A DNA stretch of 64,000 nt from Macrophomina tecta (lineage: Eukaryota; Ascomycota; Dothideomycetes; Botryosphaeriales; Botryosphaeriaceae): contig JAKSGN010000001.1 of NCBI GenBank assembly GCA_024180945.1, forward strand, positions 310,001 to 374,000. Direction: 5' to 3'. This document shows positions 9,981-21,600 of this stretch, one piece after another; the first letter of the stretch is position 1, and each line of letters starts with the position of its first letter. Under the pieces are notes generated by a model. The model was not told where the DNA came from and did not search any database. It saw nothing but the letters and a program-made list of their open reading frames with translations. The position numbers and the translations under genes were made by a program.

Positions 9981-11833
9981 ACGTGTTTCACCACCGAGCC
10001 GTCCAAACCACCGAGCCGTCCACTTCCTCACCAAAAACGCATCGGATGAAAACTCAACACGATGCATCACCACAACGCTATGAAATCATCCCAGAAAACT
10101 CAGTATATTAACCTTGCTATCCAATCTATTGATACCCACGCGTCGCACAGCGAAAGAGCTACCTGTCGCGAGTACCTTGCTCCCCGATCAACCGTACGCG
10201 ACCGACGCGCAGGTGCCATACCACGCGTAGAAGCTGTGCCTAACGGCAAGAAGCTTACCAAACATGAAGAAGGCGCGATTGTCGAGCGTATACTGGACCT
10301 GGATTCGAGAGGGTTTCCGCCCTCCAAGGATATACTACGTGATATGGCCAACAAATTGCTGGCAGAGCGCGACGGGGGTACCGTGGGCAAGAACTAGCCA
10401 GACAGGTTCATCAGCCGCAGAGATGAGCTCAAAACGTGCTGGACTCGCGCGTACGATCGCCAGCGAGCCTTGAACGAGGACCCAGTGGTTATCGAGCGGT
10501 GGTTCGACCTCGTTCGCTCTGTGAAGGAGAAGTACGGCATCCTAGACGAGGATACGTACAACTTTGATGAAACTGGCTTTATGATGGGCGTAATAGGCTC
10601 TCTGCTAGTTATTACAGGCTCTGAAAGGCGCGGAAAACGAAAATTTATCCAGCCAGGCAATCGCGAGTGGACTTCAGTTATTAACGCGGTCAGCGCGCTC
10701 GGTTGGACGATCCCACCCTTTACGATCTTCGCCGGCAAGAACCACATTAACACTTGGTACGAAGACACCTCTGGCATGGAGGACTGGGTTGTTGCTGTCA
10801 GCGCCAACGGCTGGACGACAAATGAGCTTGGAGTGAAGTGGTTAGAGCACTTTAACGCGCATACAAAGTCGCGTACTGTGGGGGTGTACCGGCTGCTCAT
10901 AATCGACGGCCACGAGAGCCACAACTCAATTGAGTTCCAGGATCTGTGCAAGGAGGAGAAGATTATTACCGTCTGTATGCCGTCGCATTCGTCGCACCTC
11001 CTGCAGCCGCTTGATGTGGGCATTTTCTCGCCGTTAAAGCGGGCGTACCGCTCTCAGATCTCAGGCTTGGCGCGCTTGATGGCCACAAAAATCGACAAAC
11101 CAGCCTTCATACAGGCGTACAAGGCGGCTTATTACAAGGTGTTCACAAAGGAGAATATCTGTGCAAGCTTCCGAGGAGCTGGCTTGGTGCCGCTCGACCC
11201 GCAGGTTGTGTTATCGAAGGTTGATGTCAGGCTTCGTACGCCTACACCGCCTGCACCAGAGGCTGTCCCATGGGAATCCAAAACGCCCAGCAATATGCGC
11301 GAATTAGAGGCCCAATCAAGGCTACTTTATCAGCAGATAAGGCAGTATTGCAGCTCCTCACCTACAGAGGCGCGTGGATCGCTTCAATCGCTCGTAAAAG
11401 GCGCGTCATTCATGGTGCACTCTGCTGTGTTAGTACGCGACGAACTCTCTGCCCTTCAAAGGGCCACAGAGGCCGCAAACAAGAAGAAACAGCGTAAAAG
11501 AAAGTACGTACAGAATCGGGGCACGCTAACAATGGTAGACAGCGGTCAGCTATCTAATCCTCAGGGCGCTGGGGGGGCAGAGGGCAGCGAACAGCCCTCT
11601 AAGAAGGCTCGCGCAGAGGGCGCGCAGGGGGCTCAACGGCGCTGTGGGAACTGCGGCAAGACCGGGCACAACAGACGGACTTGTACAGAGGAGGTAACAG
11701 GTACTGAGTAATCTAGGATCGCTACTAGTTTATTGAAATTTTTGTGTTGTGTTGAATAACTTGAGTTCAAAGTGTGATGTTGGTGAGGAAGTGGACGGCT
11801 CGGTGGTTTGGACGGCTCGGTGGTGAAATACGT
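9981..11833 (+). mobile_element. Fot1/pogo-like DNA transposon DT3 (one nonsense mutation)
   Basis: The element is 1853 bp with TA duplications at 9979-9980 and 11834-11835. Its ends begin ACGTGTTTC (left) and ACGTATTTC (right). Each end carries two units of the type CACCACCGAGCCGTCCA. It split an older LTR fragment: the sequence before it (TAGCTATTCTATGTA) and after it (TAAGCTAAATCTAATG...) resemble continuous repeat sequence seen elsewhere in the window. Confidence 0.93.
10062..11711 (+). pseudogene. Fot1/pogo-like transposase with one premature stop, DT3
   Basis: A 549-codon frame (MHHHNAMKSS...) collinear with intact DT4. One TAG at 10395-10397 replaces the Trp of GKNWPDRF. TGG-to-TAG is a CpA-to-TpA change on the opposite strand. 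The stop leaves ~111 N-terminal residues containing the DNA-binding domain alone. Downstream the frame keeps the DDE core (YNFDETGF, LIIDGH, LLQPLDVG) and the zinc knuckle RCGNCGKTGHNRRTC. Compared with DT4, most differences fall in the first ~70 residues. If the short product is made, it could act as a DNA-binding competitor, but this is speculation. Confidence 0.9.
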
Positions 11834-12252
11834 TAAGCTAAATCTAATGTACAAACACGTGATATTCCAACAGCGTCTCTTCGACCCTTAACAAGGCAAC
11901 AAGGGGACCACTTTTATATACTAAAGACAGATGTTACGCGGAGCTCAAAGTATCGAGTTTCGATTATTATTAGAGGCTTTGCGTCGACCCTTCGCTGTTT
12001 GACTAGCAGAACGCGTCATTAAACAGGTCTACCTAAAGGTTAATCTTAGCTCAACCGCTCTACAAAGCAATGTACGCTATTATAACAAATAAACTCTACG
12101 TAGACTGACGGAGGTGTCTTCTCTATATACATCTTACGTATCATCCTTACAGCGGTGAGATTCTAAGACAAGAAAGTCGATCAAGATCCACAGTGTAAAG
12201 CATCCCGGCTATCTGTAGATACAGAAGGGTTCCAAGCCATTACGGACGTCTT
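11834..12252. other. Intergenic; inverted LTR end fragment, then nothing recognised
   Basis: 11834-11872 reads, on the minus strand, as the start of an LTR (TGTTGGAATATCACGTG) and resembles 17505-17560. The remainder up to the F-box pseudogene shows no coding signal. Confidence 0.5.
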
Positions 12253-13328
12253 TTAGCATGTTATAGTATCCCAGGCGTCCAGAACTATAATGATTGGTAC
12301 GATATCGCTCTCTTCTAATCTCTCAAACATAATCTCGAGCCCTAGGTAGCTAATAAGACTGTTCCATCCGCCTCGCAAGGACACTCTAGTAAAGGTAATT
12401 TCTCGTAGCGTCTCAATGTGATTTCTAATAAGGGCTAGTAGAACTGCCTCCTCCGTGTGTCCGCCGTCGATGTATAATCTTCTAAGTCGAGTGGAAAAGG
12501 TGCTGCTCCCACTTCCGCTCCCAATTTCGGGACGGCCAGCACGCGCTAAAGCCCGAGATAGAGTTCCTCCAAGTTTATCAGTACGCGGAGAAGACTCATT
12601 AGATTCGTGGACAGGCTCCTGACTACTATATCCGAGCGACCTCCCGGGGTCCAGAGGTTGAGCTGCAGTACACGTAGCTGTCGAAATAGAATAGAAAGAA
12701 GTACCATACCAGGCCGTGTTATTACTATCGCATCGCAATAGGCTCCTATCCCATGTTGACCCAGCAAGGGTTCGTTTCTGACTATGCGCGGTTGGGCCTG
12801 GCTCGAAGCTACTGCGGCCAAGACGATGGAGAGAGTACGCGTTTATTTAAGGATTACTATAGTCCCGGTCTCTTTTTCCAGCTCGAGGACGCCCCAACTT
12901 CGAACCCCACCTTTGGAGCTAAAGCCTGATACAACGATCTCTACAAGAGACCCCTTCATGGCTATCAGCGCGACTGCGAGCAATGCAGTGTCCTGGCCTC
13001 GCTGTCTAAAGTATATCTACTCTTCGCAGAGCTCTTGAAGCCTAAGACTCTACTCTTTCTTTGCTGTTGATCTGCCACAAGCGAGAGCCTCCGACCCGAT
13101 ACGTAGAGTTTCGACGAAACGGCCAAATCGACCCCTTACACGGCTACATAGAGCGTGGAGTCCATCGTAAGATAACATAAACTGCTTTGTACGAAAGCGT
13201 CGACGGCCGAAATACTCTAAAGACATGTGGTCGAACTGTCTGCATGTGGCTCTGAAGCTGGCTAAATCCGAATCATTGAGAAAACACAATACGTGCCATA
13301 TCAGCTCTGTTGGGAGGCCAAGCGTCAT
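12253..13328 (-). pseudogene. F-box protein gene, decayed
   Basis: The minus strand from the ATG at 13328 encodes an N-terminal F-box: LPTELIWHVLCFLNDSDLASFRATCRQF. F-box proteins recruit substrates to SCF ubiquitin ligases through Skp1. The frame is then broken by TAG at 13050-13052, a second TAG about 33 bases on, and a TAA near 12850. It resumes in the same frame (VLLSILFRQLRVLQLNLW ... NLEELYLGL) until a stop and frameshift near 12546. A +/-1 frame then continues (STRLRRLYIDGG..., RNHIETLREITFTRVSLRGGW) to about 12253. The C-terminal part looks like the leucine-rich, fungal-type F-box tail. The stops are of CAG/TGG-to-TAG or CAA-to-TAA type, in line with mild RIP. An intron cannot explain all the breaks. 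Confidence 0.7.
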
Positions 13329-13795
13329 GATGAGCGATCTCCGCACAAAAGCGAGATGTGCGGCGGATATGGAGGAGATTATACACAGACAATGTAGCTT
13401 AAATAGCACGGCTCTTAGCTTGCTCCCAGGGCTCGTAGCAAACAGTTAATAATTCCAACACGGAAAATCACAAGTTGCTCAATACAAACTTAATATCTCG
13501 TCAATCAAAAGGGTGCAACAAGCAAGCACAGTCAACGCGTAAAATTATATACCACTCGCGCCTTGGTAAAAGACAACATTCAAGAGATAGTAAGGCTATA
13601 ATTATTAAGCGCTCGATTGTTGCGACCCCTGCTTGCTCCACTACCTCCCCAGTAGATGTGTCTTAAGACAGTTTACTTTTGGCGGCGGAATTCGCTCGAA
13701 GTGCTGCTCTTAAAGAGCTAGAGGATTTAGCAGATCAGACAATACTAGAGTGGGGCCGAAAATCCTCCGGGAATCATCGTTTAACGTACTTCATA

Positions 13796-15649
13796 ACGTG
13801 GTTCACCACCGAGCGGCCCGCACCACCGAGCGGCCCACCTCCCCACCAACATCACACTTTGATCTCAAGTTACTCAACACAACACAAAAATTTCAATAAA
13901 CTAGCAGCAATCCGAGATTACTCGGTATCTGTTACCTCCTCTGTACAGCTTCGCCTATTGTGTCCTAGCTTGCCGCAGTTCCCACAGCGCCGTTGAGCCC
14001 CCTGCCCACCCTCTGCGCGTACCTTCTTCGAGGGCTGTTTGCTGCCCTCAACACCCTCAGCGCCCTCAGGATTGCCCAGCTGACCGCCATCCCCCATTAC
14101 TAACGAGCCCTGATCCTGCACGTACTTCCTTTTACGCTGTTTCTTCTTGTTTGCAGCCTCTGTGGCCCTTTGAAGGGCAGAGAGTTCGTCGCGTACTAAC
14201 ACAGCAGAGTGCACCATGAATGACGCGCCCTTTACGAGCGATTGAAGCGATCCACGCGCCTCTGTAGGTGAGGAGCTGCAATACTGCCTTACCTGCTGAT
14301 AAAGTAGCGTTGATTGGGCCTCTAATTCGCGTATATTGCTGGGCGTTTTGGATTCCCATGCGGTAGCCTCTGGTGCAGCCGGTGTAGGCGTACGAAGCCT
14401 GACATCAAGCTTCGATAACACCACCTGCGGGTCGAGCGGCACCAAGCCAGCTCCTCGGAAGCTTGCACAGATATTCTCTTTTGTGAACACCTTGTAATAA
14501 GCTGCCTTGTACGTCTGTATGAAGGCTGGTTTGTCGATTTTTGTGGCCATCAAGCGCGCCAAGCCTGAGATCTGAGAGCGGTACGCCCGCTTTAACGGCG
14601 AGAAAATGCCCACATCAAGCGGCTGCAGGAGGTGCGACGAATGCGACGGCATACAGACGGTAATAATCTTCTCCTCCTTGCACAGATCCTGGGACTCGAT
14701 AGAGTTGTGGCTCTCGTGGCCGTCGATTATGAGCAGCCGGTACACCCCCACAGTGCGCGACTTTGTATGCGCGTTAAAGTGCTCTAACCACTTCACTCCA
14801 AGCTTATTTGTCGTCCAGCCGTTGGCGCTGACAGCAACAACCCAGTCCTCCATGCCAGAGGTGTCTTCGTACCAAGTGTTAATGTGGTTCTTGCCGGCGA
14901 AGATCGTGAAGGGTGGGACCGCCCACCCTTGCGCGATGATCGCGTTAACGACCGTAGTCCACTCGCGATTGCCTGGCTGGATCGCTTTTCGTTTCCCGCG
15001 TCTCTCAGAGCCTGTGGTGGCCAGCTCGGAGCCTATTACACCCATCATAAACCCAGTCTCGTCAAAGTTGTACGTATCCTCGTCTAGGATGCCGTACTTC
15101 TCCTTCACAGAGCGAACGAGGTCGAACCACCGCTCGATAACCACTGGGTCCTCATTCAAGGCTCGCTGGCAATCGTACGCTCGAGTCCAGCAGGTTTTGA
15201 GCTCATCTTTGCGTTTGATGAACCTGTCCGGCCAGTTCTTGCCCACAGTACCCGCGCCTCGCTCTGCCAGCAGCTTATTGGCCATATTACGTAGTATATC
15301 CTTCGAGGGCGGAAATCCTCTTGAATCCAGGTCCAGTATACGTTCGACTATCGCGACCTCTTCGAATCCAGTGAGCTTTTTGCAGTTAGGCTCAACTTCT
15401 GCGCGTGGGAGGCGTCCGTTGCGTCGCGCTTGTACGGTCGATCGGGGTGCGAGATGCTCGCGACAAGCAGCTCGTACGCTAGTAGACGCGTGGGTATCGA
15501 TAGCATGTAGGGCAAGGTTGATATACCGAGATTTTTGAGATAATTCAGTACTGTTGTGGTGATGCATCGCGTTGAGTTGTTGTCTGACGCGTGTTTTGGT
15601 GGGGAGGTGGCCCGCTCGCTGGGGTGGCCCGCTCGGTGGTGAACCACGT
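13796..15649 (-). mobile_element. Fot1/pogo-like DNA transposon DT4 (complete)
   Basis: The element is 1854 bp with TA duplications at 13794-13795 and 15650-15651. Its ends are ACGTGGTTCACCACC. Units are CACCACCGAGCGGCCCG and the same ending in A on the left, against GAGCGGGCCA-type units on the right, so the variable half differs slightly between ends. The transposase is intact on the minus strand. It sits inside the coiled-coil ORF. Confidence 0.95.
13918..15567 (-). CDS. Fot1/pogo-like transposase (intact), DT4
   Basis: A 549-residue cut-and-paste transposase. An N-terminal helix-turn-helix (about 1-65) is followed by a CENP-B-like helical region and a DDE core with Asp169 (YNFDETGF), Asp282 (LIIDGH) and Asp318 (LLQPLDVG), again DD35D. 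A basic KKKQRKRK segment and a zinc knuckle RCGNCGKLGHNRRSC close the protein. It is nearly identical to DT3 from about residue 72 on, except for a patch around 180-217, but clearly divergent before residue 70. The ATG at 15567 starts MHHHNSTEL. There are no stops or frameshifts, so it may be a functional copy. Confidence 0.95.
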   Translation of the reverse strand: MHHHNSTELSQKSRYINLALHAIDTHASTSVRAACREHLAPRSTVQARRNGRLPRAEVEPNCKKLTGFEEVAIVERILDLDSRGFPPSKDILRNMANKLLAERGAGTVGKNWPDRFIKRKDELKTCWTRAYDCQRALNEDPVVIERWFDLVRSVKEKYGILDEDTYNFDETGFMMGVIGSELATTGSERRGKRKAIQPGNREWTTVVNAIIAQGWAVPPFTIFAGKNHINTWYEDTSGMEDWVVAVSANGWTTNKLGVKWLEHFNAHTKSRTVGVYRLLIIDGHESHNSIESQDLCKEEKIITVCMPSHSSHLLQPLDVGIFSPLKRAYRSQISGLARLMATKIDKPAFIQTYKAAYYKVFTKENICASFRGAGLVPLDPQVVLSKLDVRLRTPTPAAPEATAWESKTPSNIRELEAQSTLLYQQVRQYCSSSPTEARGSLQSLVKGASFMVHSAVLVRDELSALQRATEAANKKKQRKRKYVQDQGSLVMGDGGQLGNPEGAEGVEGSKQPSKKVRAEGGQGAQRRCGNCGKLGHNRRSCTEEVTDTE

Positions 15650-15708
15650 TATGGGATAAGACTAAGGAACGCCATCGCCTACCAGTCCTTGTGGAGTCTG
15701 TTAATTTG

Positions 15709-15832
15709 TGTTGGAACTTTCGTGTATTTAAGGTTCAGTAGCGTAGCTTGGCCGTAGCACGTATAAGAGGGCCCCCGCCCGCCTGCCACGGCTCATCACC
15801 AAGAATCTCATTCTCAACCTCAAACTCCAACA
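15709..15832 (+). repeat. Solo LTR with target duplication ATTTG
   Basis: The segment begins TGTTGGAACT and ends ACTCCAACA, and is flanked by the 5-bp repeat ATTTG (15704-15708 and 15833-15837). It contains a TATA-like CGTATAAGAGGG. A related copy is at 50072-50228. At 124 bp it is short even for a solo LTR, but the termini and duplication are exact. Confidence 0.85.
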
Positions 15833-16662
15833 ATTTGTCCGCGAAGCGTTTCTTTTTCGAGTGCGAGCTGAACGACGTCGTTCGTAGGGTTATTCCTGGT
15901 CGTGACCGTCGTGGCGCGTGGATCGCGCAAGGGTTTAGGATGTGTGGTGCAAGAGGCTTATCGCTTGCTGGAGGTCCGTTGGTTCCGTTCTCTTTCGGTT
16001 GTTTGCTAATGCTTCGCAGCTCGGAGGCTTCGTCGCGAGCAGGAAAAATTGAAGGTGAAGGAAGCCGAGGCCCATGAGAAGTTCCTTGCTTGCTTGGCTG
16101 AACTGGATCGTCTTGAAGAGGAGAGGGCTCGTTTGCACGCGGAGCAGGAGAGAGCTCGCTTGGATCATGAGGAGATCATTCGTCGTCAGGCAAAAGAGCT
16201 GGGAACTGTGGCTGCTCATTTGGAGCGGTTGCGCAAAAATCAGCGTTTGTTGGGGGAACGTGGTTACCGAGCTCTTCTTGCTGAGTCCAATAACGTCAAT
16301 GCGTTGGACGAGCATGATCATCGTGAGGCGGAGGACCTGTTGGCTGCACTGGCCGCCGACGAGGTGAATGCCTCTGACCCTGAAAAATCCGAGCGTCTGC
16401 CGGCGTCAAAACGGCCACGTCACGAGGCGGCGGGGCCTGGTGTGCCGCGGGTGGCTGAGTCTGCTGATTCTGCCAGCGAGCCTGTGGCTAGTGCGCGGTC
16501 ATTGCATTCTCCCGAGCTAGTGGATTCAGCTCACCTGTCTCTTGACCCTGTAGGTCTTGAGGGTTTCCCGTCGTTCTCTTTCGGGGATGGTCTCGTTTCC
16601 GTGGGAGGTCAGGATTTTGACAGTGAAATTTTGTGATAAGATTTGGGTGTATGTCGTCTTTG

Positions 16663-17072
16663 TGTAATGAGCGGGCCTCTGTCTCTGAGGATCCAAACAC
16701 AAAAGAAGGGGAAAACCTGTCTGTAGTCTTCCTTAAGTAACTCCAAGAAGAGGGTGAGTCGAACATGAGATGAGACTGAGCACTGCGCGCGAAGGCCGTG
16801 TTACGAATAAAAGTCCAAATTCTTTCCTTCAAGTTGACCACGTATGTCAAAAGCTATCGAAGGAGTGTGGAATATATATAAGTAGGAGAGTGTAGAAAAT
16901 CCATGTACTCACTGGGTGTACCTCGTTCAGTTATGGTTCTGTCAGTGAGAATGGTGGTGTTACTAAGCGTGAGGCTCATTGTGGCGCCTTTGCTCATGAC
17001 ATGATGATTCATACGCCTCGTCGGCCTCACAGGAACATAGGGACAAGGCACGCTATTCTATGTTAAGTTACA
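16663..17072 (+). repeat. LTR-X family LTR, copy 1
   Basis: The segment starts TGTAATGAGCGGGCCTC and ends AAGTTACA. Its 5' part matches 40071 onward and 48135 onward. Its 3' part (GATGATTCATACGCCTCGTC...) matches 49905, 56690 (minus) and 62985. A TATA-like ATATATATAAG lies near 16873. The DNA just beyond the end (GTTCATTCAAGGCC) resembles the leader after the other LTR-X copies. No 5-bp duplication is seen, so it is not a simple solo LTR. Confidence 0.6.
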
Positions 17073-18200
17073 ATGAGATCTCGTTCATTCAAGGCCTAGC
17101 ACATTGTATGCAATGAAGCCATTCCTCCTTCCTGTTCAACAATTAATGTCGAAATTTGAGGTCAAAACGAGTGGATTCTATCCTCCCTGCTCTCTGAGAG
17201 CCGTTGAGTGAAGTTCTTTATATACAGTGGATTGAATGATAACCGAGGAAGAAGAATAGATCCGAGGAAGAGCAGAATAACGAGGCGTAGGGGGGAACCG
17301 AGGAAAGAATCAATGTATTGCCTGAAGGAATAATGGATGGAAAATGATGGGCGTAGTGGTCGAGTCGTGGTGAGCTTTCAAGTTGGATGAGACGGGAACT
17401 GGTATGATGGCGTTGGATTCGGTGGTGATACCATCAATTGAGAATAAGTGGCATGAGGACTAAGAGGGCCACTCAGGGAGAGGCCTCTTATCCGTCCTCT
17501 TCCGTAATTAAGCTAACTTTAATGTACAGACACGTGGTGTTCTAACAGATGGTTTGGTGGTGCGGAGAGGGCGGACACAGGCGAGGTCATGAGATGTGTG
17601 CACTTTGTTGTTTGTTTGTTTTTTTAGTTTAACGTCCTTCTAGAGTCAGAGACTATTAAAGACGGGCTTTAAGGGCCGTTTCTAGTAACATGTTTTCGGG
17701 AGGCTCCTCATAAAAGAAGCATGCTAGGAGAGCACAAGTAATAGTAGGCTTAAAAGCCAAAAGAGAGGCAGGCCTCTAAAAGAAAGTACTTTTAAACTAA
17801 GTAAAAACCTCCACAAAAAGGAAGGAAAACCTTAGTAAAAGAGAAAAGGAGAGAGAGGTTCCATATATTTATACACCCTAGTAAGGTGTTAAGAAAGTCA
17901 TAAAGAAAGTAAGAATATAGAGAAGTAATAGAGGAAAGTAGAAAAAAAAAAGAGACCTAGTAAGTTCTACCTCTTTTCTAGTCTTTTCTAAGTATTACTA
18001 ACTCTTTAGGCCTTCGTCGTCCTAGAGGGGGTTCCGGTAGTCCGGTCTATATATTTATACACCTTAGATAGGTGTTTCCGGAAGGCCTTAGAGAGAGAGG
18101 AATCTTAAATAGACTATAGAGAGATAGTCCTAAATAGGGATCTCCTTCCCTTTCCTCTTATAAATTCCTAGCATCCTAGCTCTTTTAGACTTCCTTAAGG
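17073..18200. other. Repeat-derived intergenic DNA without genes
   Basis: 17073-17200 resembles LTR-X leader sequence. 17505-17560 resembles an inverted LTR end (also at 11834). 17580-18200 is purine/pyrimidine-rich, with two similar TATTTATACACC-type stretches near 17872 and 18050, and may be the 3' tail of the minus-strand LINE. No ORF with coding character is seen. Confidence 0.45.
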
Positions 18201-18619
18201 TCAAGGGGGTGTGGTCGAGGGGGGGTGTGGTAGTTATTGGTTTCTTGGTTGCCGAGAGAAGTACGAGTACGGATTTAGTCACAGGACTTTAATCCTGAGT
18301 CGGGAGGGTTGGAGTCGGAGGAGTGGTTTCGGTTATGTGCACGGACGTGCAAATTTTCGCCCACACCAAAGAAGAAAAGGGGAAGTGATGCCTTTGCGGT
18401 TACTGAAGAATAACACGGCAACGAGTAGGCTTACTACGCTGCAAATTCATACAGTTCTGCGCCTAGGCATCCTTTATCCCTCTCTATTATTTGGTGGGGT
18501 TTCGCGTAGAATTCGTAGAGTTATTCTTGTTATAGGGTCGGTGAGAGAGATTCTTACCGGTGCCATTTTCTTCCTCTTACTGCGCGCCAACGCAGGCCTC
18601 CCTGAAGCCAGCTGTCGAG

Positions 18620-21600
18620 CTATAGGCTAAAGGGATCAGCAGGAATCGAATGGCACCGGTCTTGAGGTGCATTTCGAAGTGGTGGTCGAGATCGGGTTTT
18701 CGAGAGGTGTGTTTGTTGTCTTGCCAGGCTTAGTTCCGGACGAGGGCCTTTCGATAGCGTTATTCCGAGGCCCTGATAAGATTCTGGCGCATTCCTCTTC
18801 CACCAGGTTTCGAAGAGCTCGTGTTCTTTTGCCTTCGCGATTCTGCCGATTTTAGCAAGAGTCGCTGTGAGGTTTGTTGGCGGGGGTTGTGCCGCTCCTT
18901 GCTTGGCTAGCCGGTCTGCTTCTTCATTGCCTCTGATCCCTTTATGGCCAGGAATCCAGTGGACCTGGACTGACCCGGGCTGAATGTGCGGTAGGCGTTG
19001 TCTACATGGCCATTGCTTGGCCAGTAGACGGATTTTAAGGACGGTGTTCTGGCTCGAGTCTGTTGGCTGCCCCTGAAGCACCTTGGCCGCGACGGCGTTA
19101 TCGGTGTAGACATGGACATTCGTTGCAGTGCCGGTCTCGGCTCGAGTACGAAGATTTCCTAGCGCTTGCTCGATCGCCATGACTTCCGCGTCGTATACTT
19201 CTGCTGTGTTGCCCAGGCTGCCGCAACCTCTGAGGATCGTGTTATGACCTTGATAGCCAATGAAACCGTAGCCGCTTAGACCCGATTCGTTCTGGGAGCC
19301 GTCCGTAAAGAGAAGGATGTCCCCACCCCGGAGGTCACGTCTGAGCTTGTCCAGATCTTCTGTGGCCTCGGTTGGCCCGTAGGAGGGATTGAGGAGGGCG
19401 GGTCGGCTGCAGTCCGGGAGGAGTGTTGCTAGTTTGTTCAGGCGTGTACGGCCGGGGCCCCATGCCCTTGTAACTAGAGGGTGGTCCTTGTCCAAGGCCT
19501 TGAGCCGTCTGGCTTTTCGGAGGCGAGCTGTTTCTAAGAGGATACTTGCAGGTGGGATTCCTGCCTCCCTATTGAGGGCTGGCGTGGGCGTAGTCTTATA
19601 GACTGGAAGCATAGCCCTGAGAGCCGAGTTTGCTGCTTTGTTTATTCGGCTAGTTAGCTGCTTGTATCTGAAGGGGGCTGCTGTGCCTGTCGGGGTCTCT
19701 GTAAGCCCAGGCCACCAGACCTCTGCACCGAAGAGTAGTGTTGGGAGGATACATCCCTTAACTGCGTGTCTGAGGGCTGAAGCCGGGGCGCCCCTCTGTG
19801 TGTTGCCGAGTCGGCGGAGGTGGCACGTAATCAAGTTTGCTTTGTTTAGCCATTTATCTGTATGCTCCTTGAATGTAAGCCGTTCGTCTAGCCAGACTCC
19901 GAGCCACCTCGTGGCTTTGTTTGGTTTTACTCTGAAGCGTCCAAGATTGATTTGTGGAGCTGCTCCTGGTGTCTTTCTTCTCGTGAAGTGCTGGAGCTCG
20001 CACTTCTCAGGATCGAAGGATATTCCGTTTTCCCTTCCCCACTCCAGTGAGGCGGCTAGTTCCCTAGCGAGCTTGGCAGTAGACTCCTCAGGGTCGGAGC
20101 CACTGCGTAAGATTGCAACGTCGTCTGCATAGCCGAAGCGGGTGCGGAGACTGCCCAACTTGAAGAGCGGCTCGATGTAGAGCATAAAAAGAATGGGGGA
20201 GGCCGGTGAGCCTTGTGGTAGGCCGCAGGCGAGAGGCCTCATCTCGGTCGTGGTGCCTTCTAGACGGACTCGCGCTTGGCGCCTGTCCATAAAGGAGCGG
20301 GTCCATTTGATGACTTCTTCTGGCCAGCCTTGCTCCCGCATTCTTACTTGCAGGCGTCCTGGTAGCACTGCGTCAAAGGCCCCTTTAACGTCAAGGGTGA
20401 GTAGTGAAGCAACTTTGCCGCTGTCCCAGGTTTGCTCTACATCATGGACGAGGCAGCTAACAAGGTCTGTTGCTGCCCTTTTTGGAAGGGCTCCGAATTG
20501 CTGGGGATTGAGTACTTTTTGTATGACGGCTGCATAGCTGAGTCTCTTTGCTACGAGTCTTTCAAGGCCCTTTCCAAGGCAAGAAAGAAGGGAGATAGGA
20601 CGCCATGAGCGTGGGCTCGTTAAGTCTCGTTTTCCAGGTTTAGGGAGCATGACTACTTCGGCTTGTTTGAAGGGGGAAGGGTGGTGTCCAGTTCGAAGGC
20701 ATAGATCAAACAGCTGCGTGACGTAATCTCCAATAGTGTTCCAGAGGGTCTTGAGTAGGGTGACCGTTATGCCGTCTGTGCCAGGGGAAGTGCTGGGGTT
20801 GTTGACAACCATGTGCTCTACCTCTTCTTTAGTCGTGCCCCAGGGGAGTCGGATTGCCCTTCTTGGAGCTAGAGCCACTTGTTTAGGGTCTATATCGTCG
20901 GCCGCGGAGCGTCTTTCTAGCGTAGCTTTCCGTAGTACTTCGGCCTTTTCTTCCGGGTCAACAATTTCGCCTTCCTGTCCAGCTAAGGGCGGGCTCTTGA
21001 ATGGGCTTGTTCGTTTCCGCCACCTCGTGATTTTGAAGATAGCCCTCGCGTCCTTTGCATTGCAGATTTGTTCCTGCCAGTAGGTGCGCTTTGCAGAGCG
21101 TACCGCTTTCCGTAAAGCGTGTTTTTCCTCGGTGGCTGGGCCTAGCCTCCGGGCTCTGCGGTGTGCTTTGGCGGCTGCCTCGCAGTCTTGGGTCCACCAA
21201 GGCACTCCTTTATCCTTGGTAAGTGTTCTGCGCGCGTTACGGACTAGGTTCTGCTGGATAATAGAAACTAGAGTTGTCGTGGCTTGGTCGAGCGTGAGTG
21301 GGTTGATCCATTCCGTTGGAGGGAGGGATTCAGCTACTCCTGCTACTAGTCTTGGAACGGCCTCATCATTAAGGCGGAGTTGCCGCGTTCTCATGCTTGG
21401 TTCCTTAAGATCCGCCCAGGGGAGAGTGGTGACTAGAGTCTCGTGGTCTGAGGTGGTGTGCAGATGCTCTTCCACCCACGTGATGACTCCCGGAGTATTT
21501 GAAAAAGCCAGGTCTAGCGTGTGTCCCTCTGAGTGAGTGCTGACTCCTTGAGGAGAGGTGAGAGTGAGGTTGTGGGTTTGGAGCCACTCTACCAGTTGTT

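Larger units (their letters stand above)
13667..16636 (+). pseudogene. Coiled-coil ORF split by DT4 and a solo LTR
   Basis: An ORF of unknown family is interrupted twice. Segment 1 (13667-13795: AALKELEDLADQTILEW...) meets segment 2 (15652-15708) in frame if DT4 and one TA copy are removed. Segment 2 meets segment 3 (from 15838: SAKRFFFECELNDVVRRVIPG...) in frame if the solo LTR and one ATTTG copy are removed. A canonical intron (15974-16019, GT...GCTAAT...CAG) then joins in phase to segment 4 (16020-16636), which begins RRLRREQEKLKVKEAEAHEK and contains a long coiled coil (about 16040-16330) and a Ser/acidic tail. An in-frame TAA at 13664-13666 just upstream could be a RIP-altered CAA. The ORF may itself be a dispersed repeat gene, and the function is unknown. 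Confidence 0.6.

Noticed and set aside
14606..15538. Long plus-strand ORF antisense to the DT4 transposase
   Set aside because: Mirror frame of a conserved coding sequence; the same shadow appears opposite DT1, DT3, DT6 and DT9.
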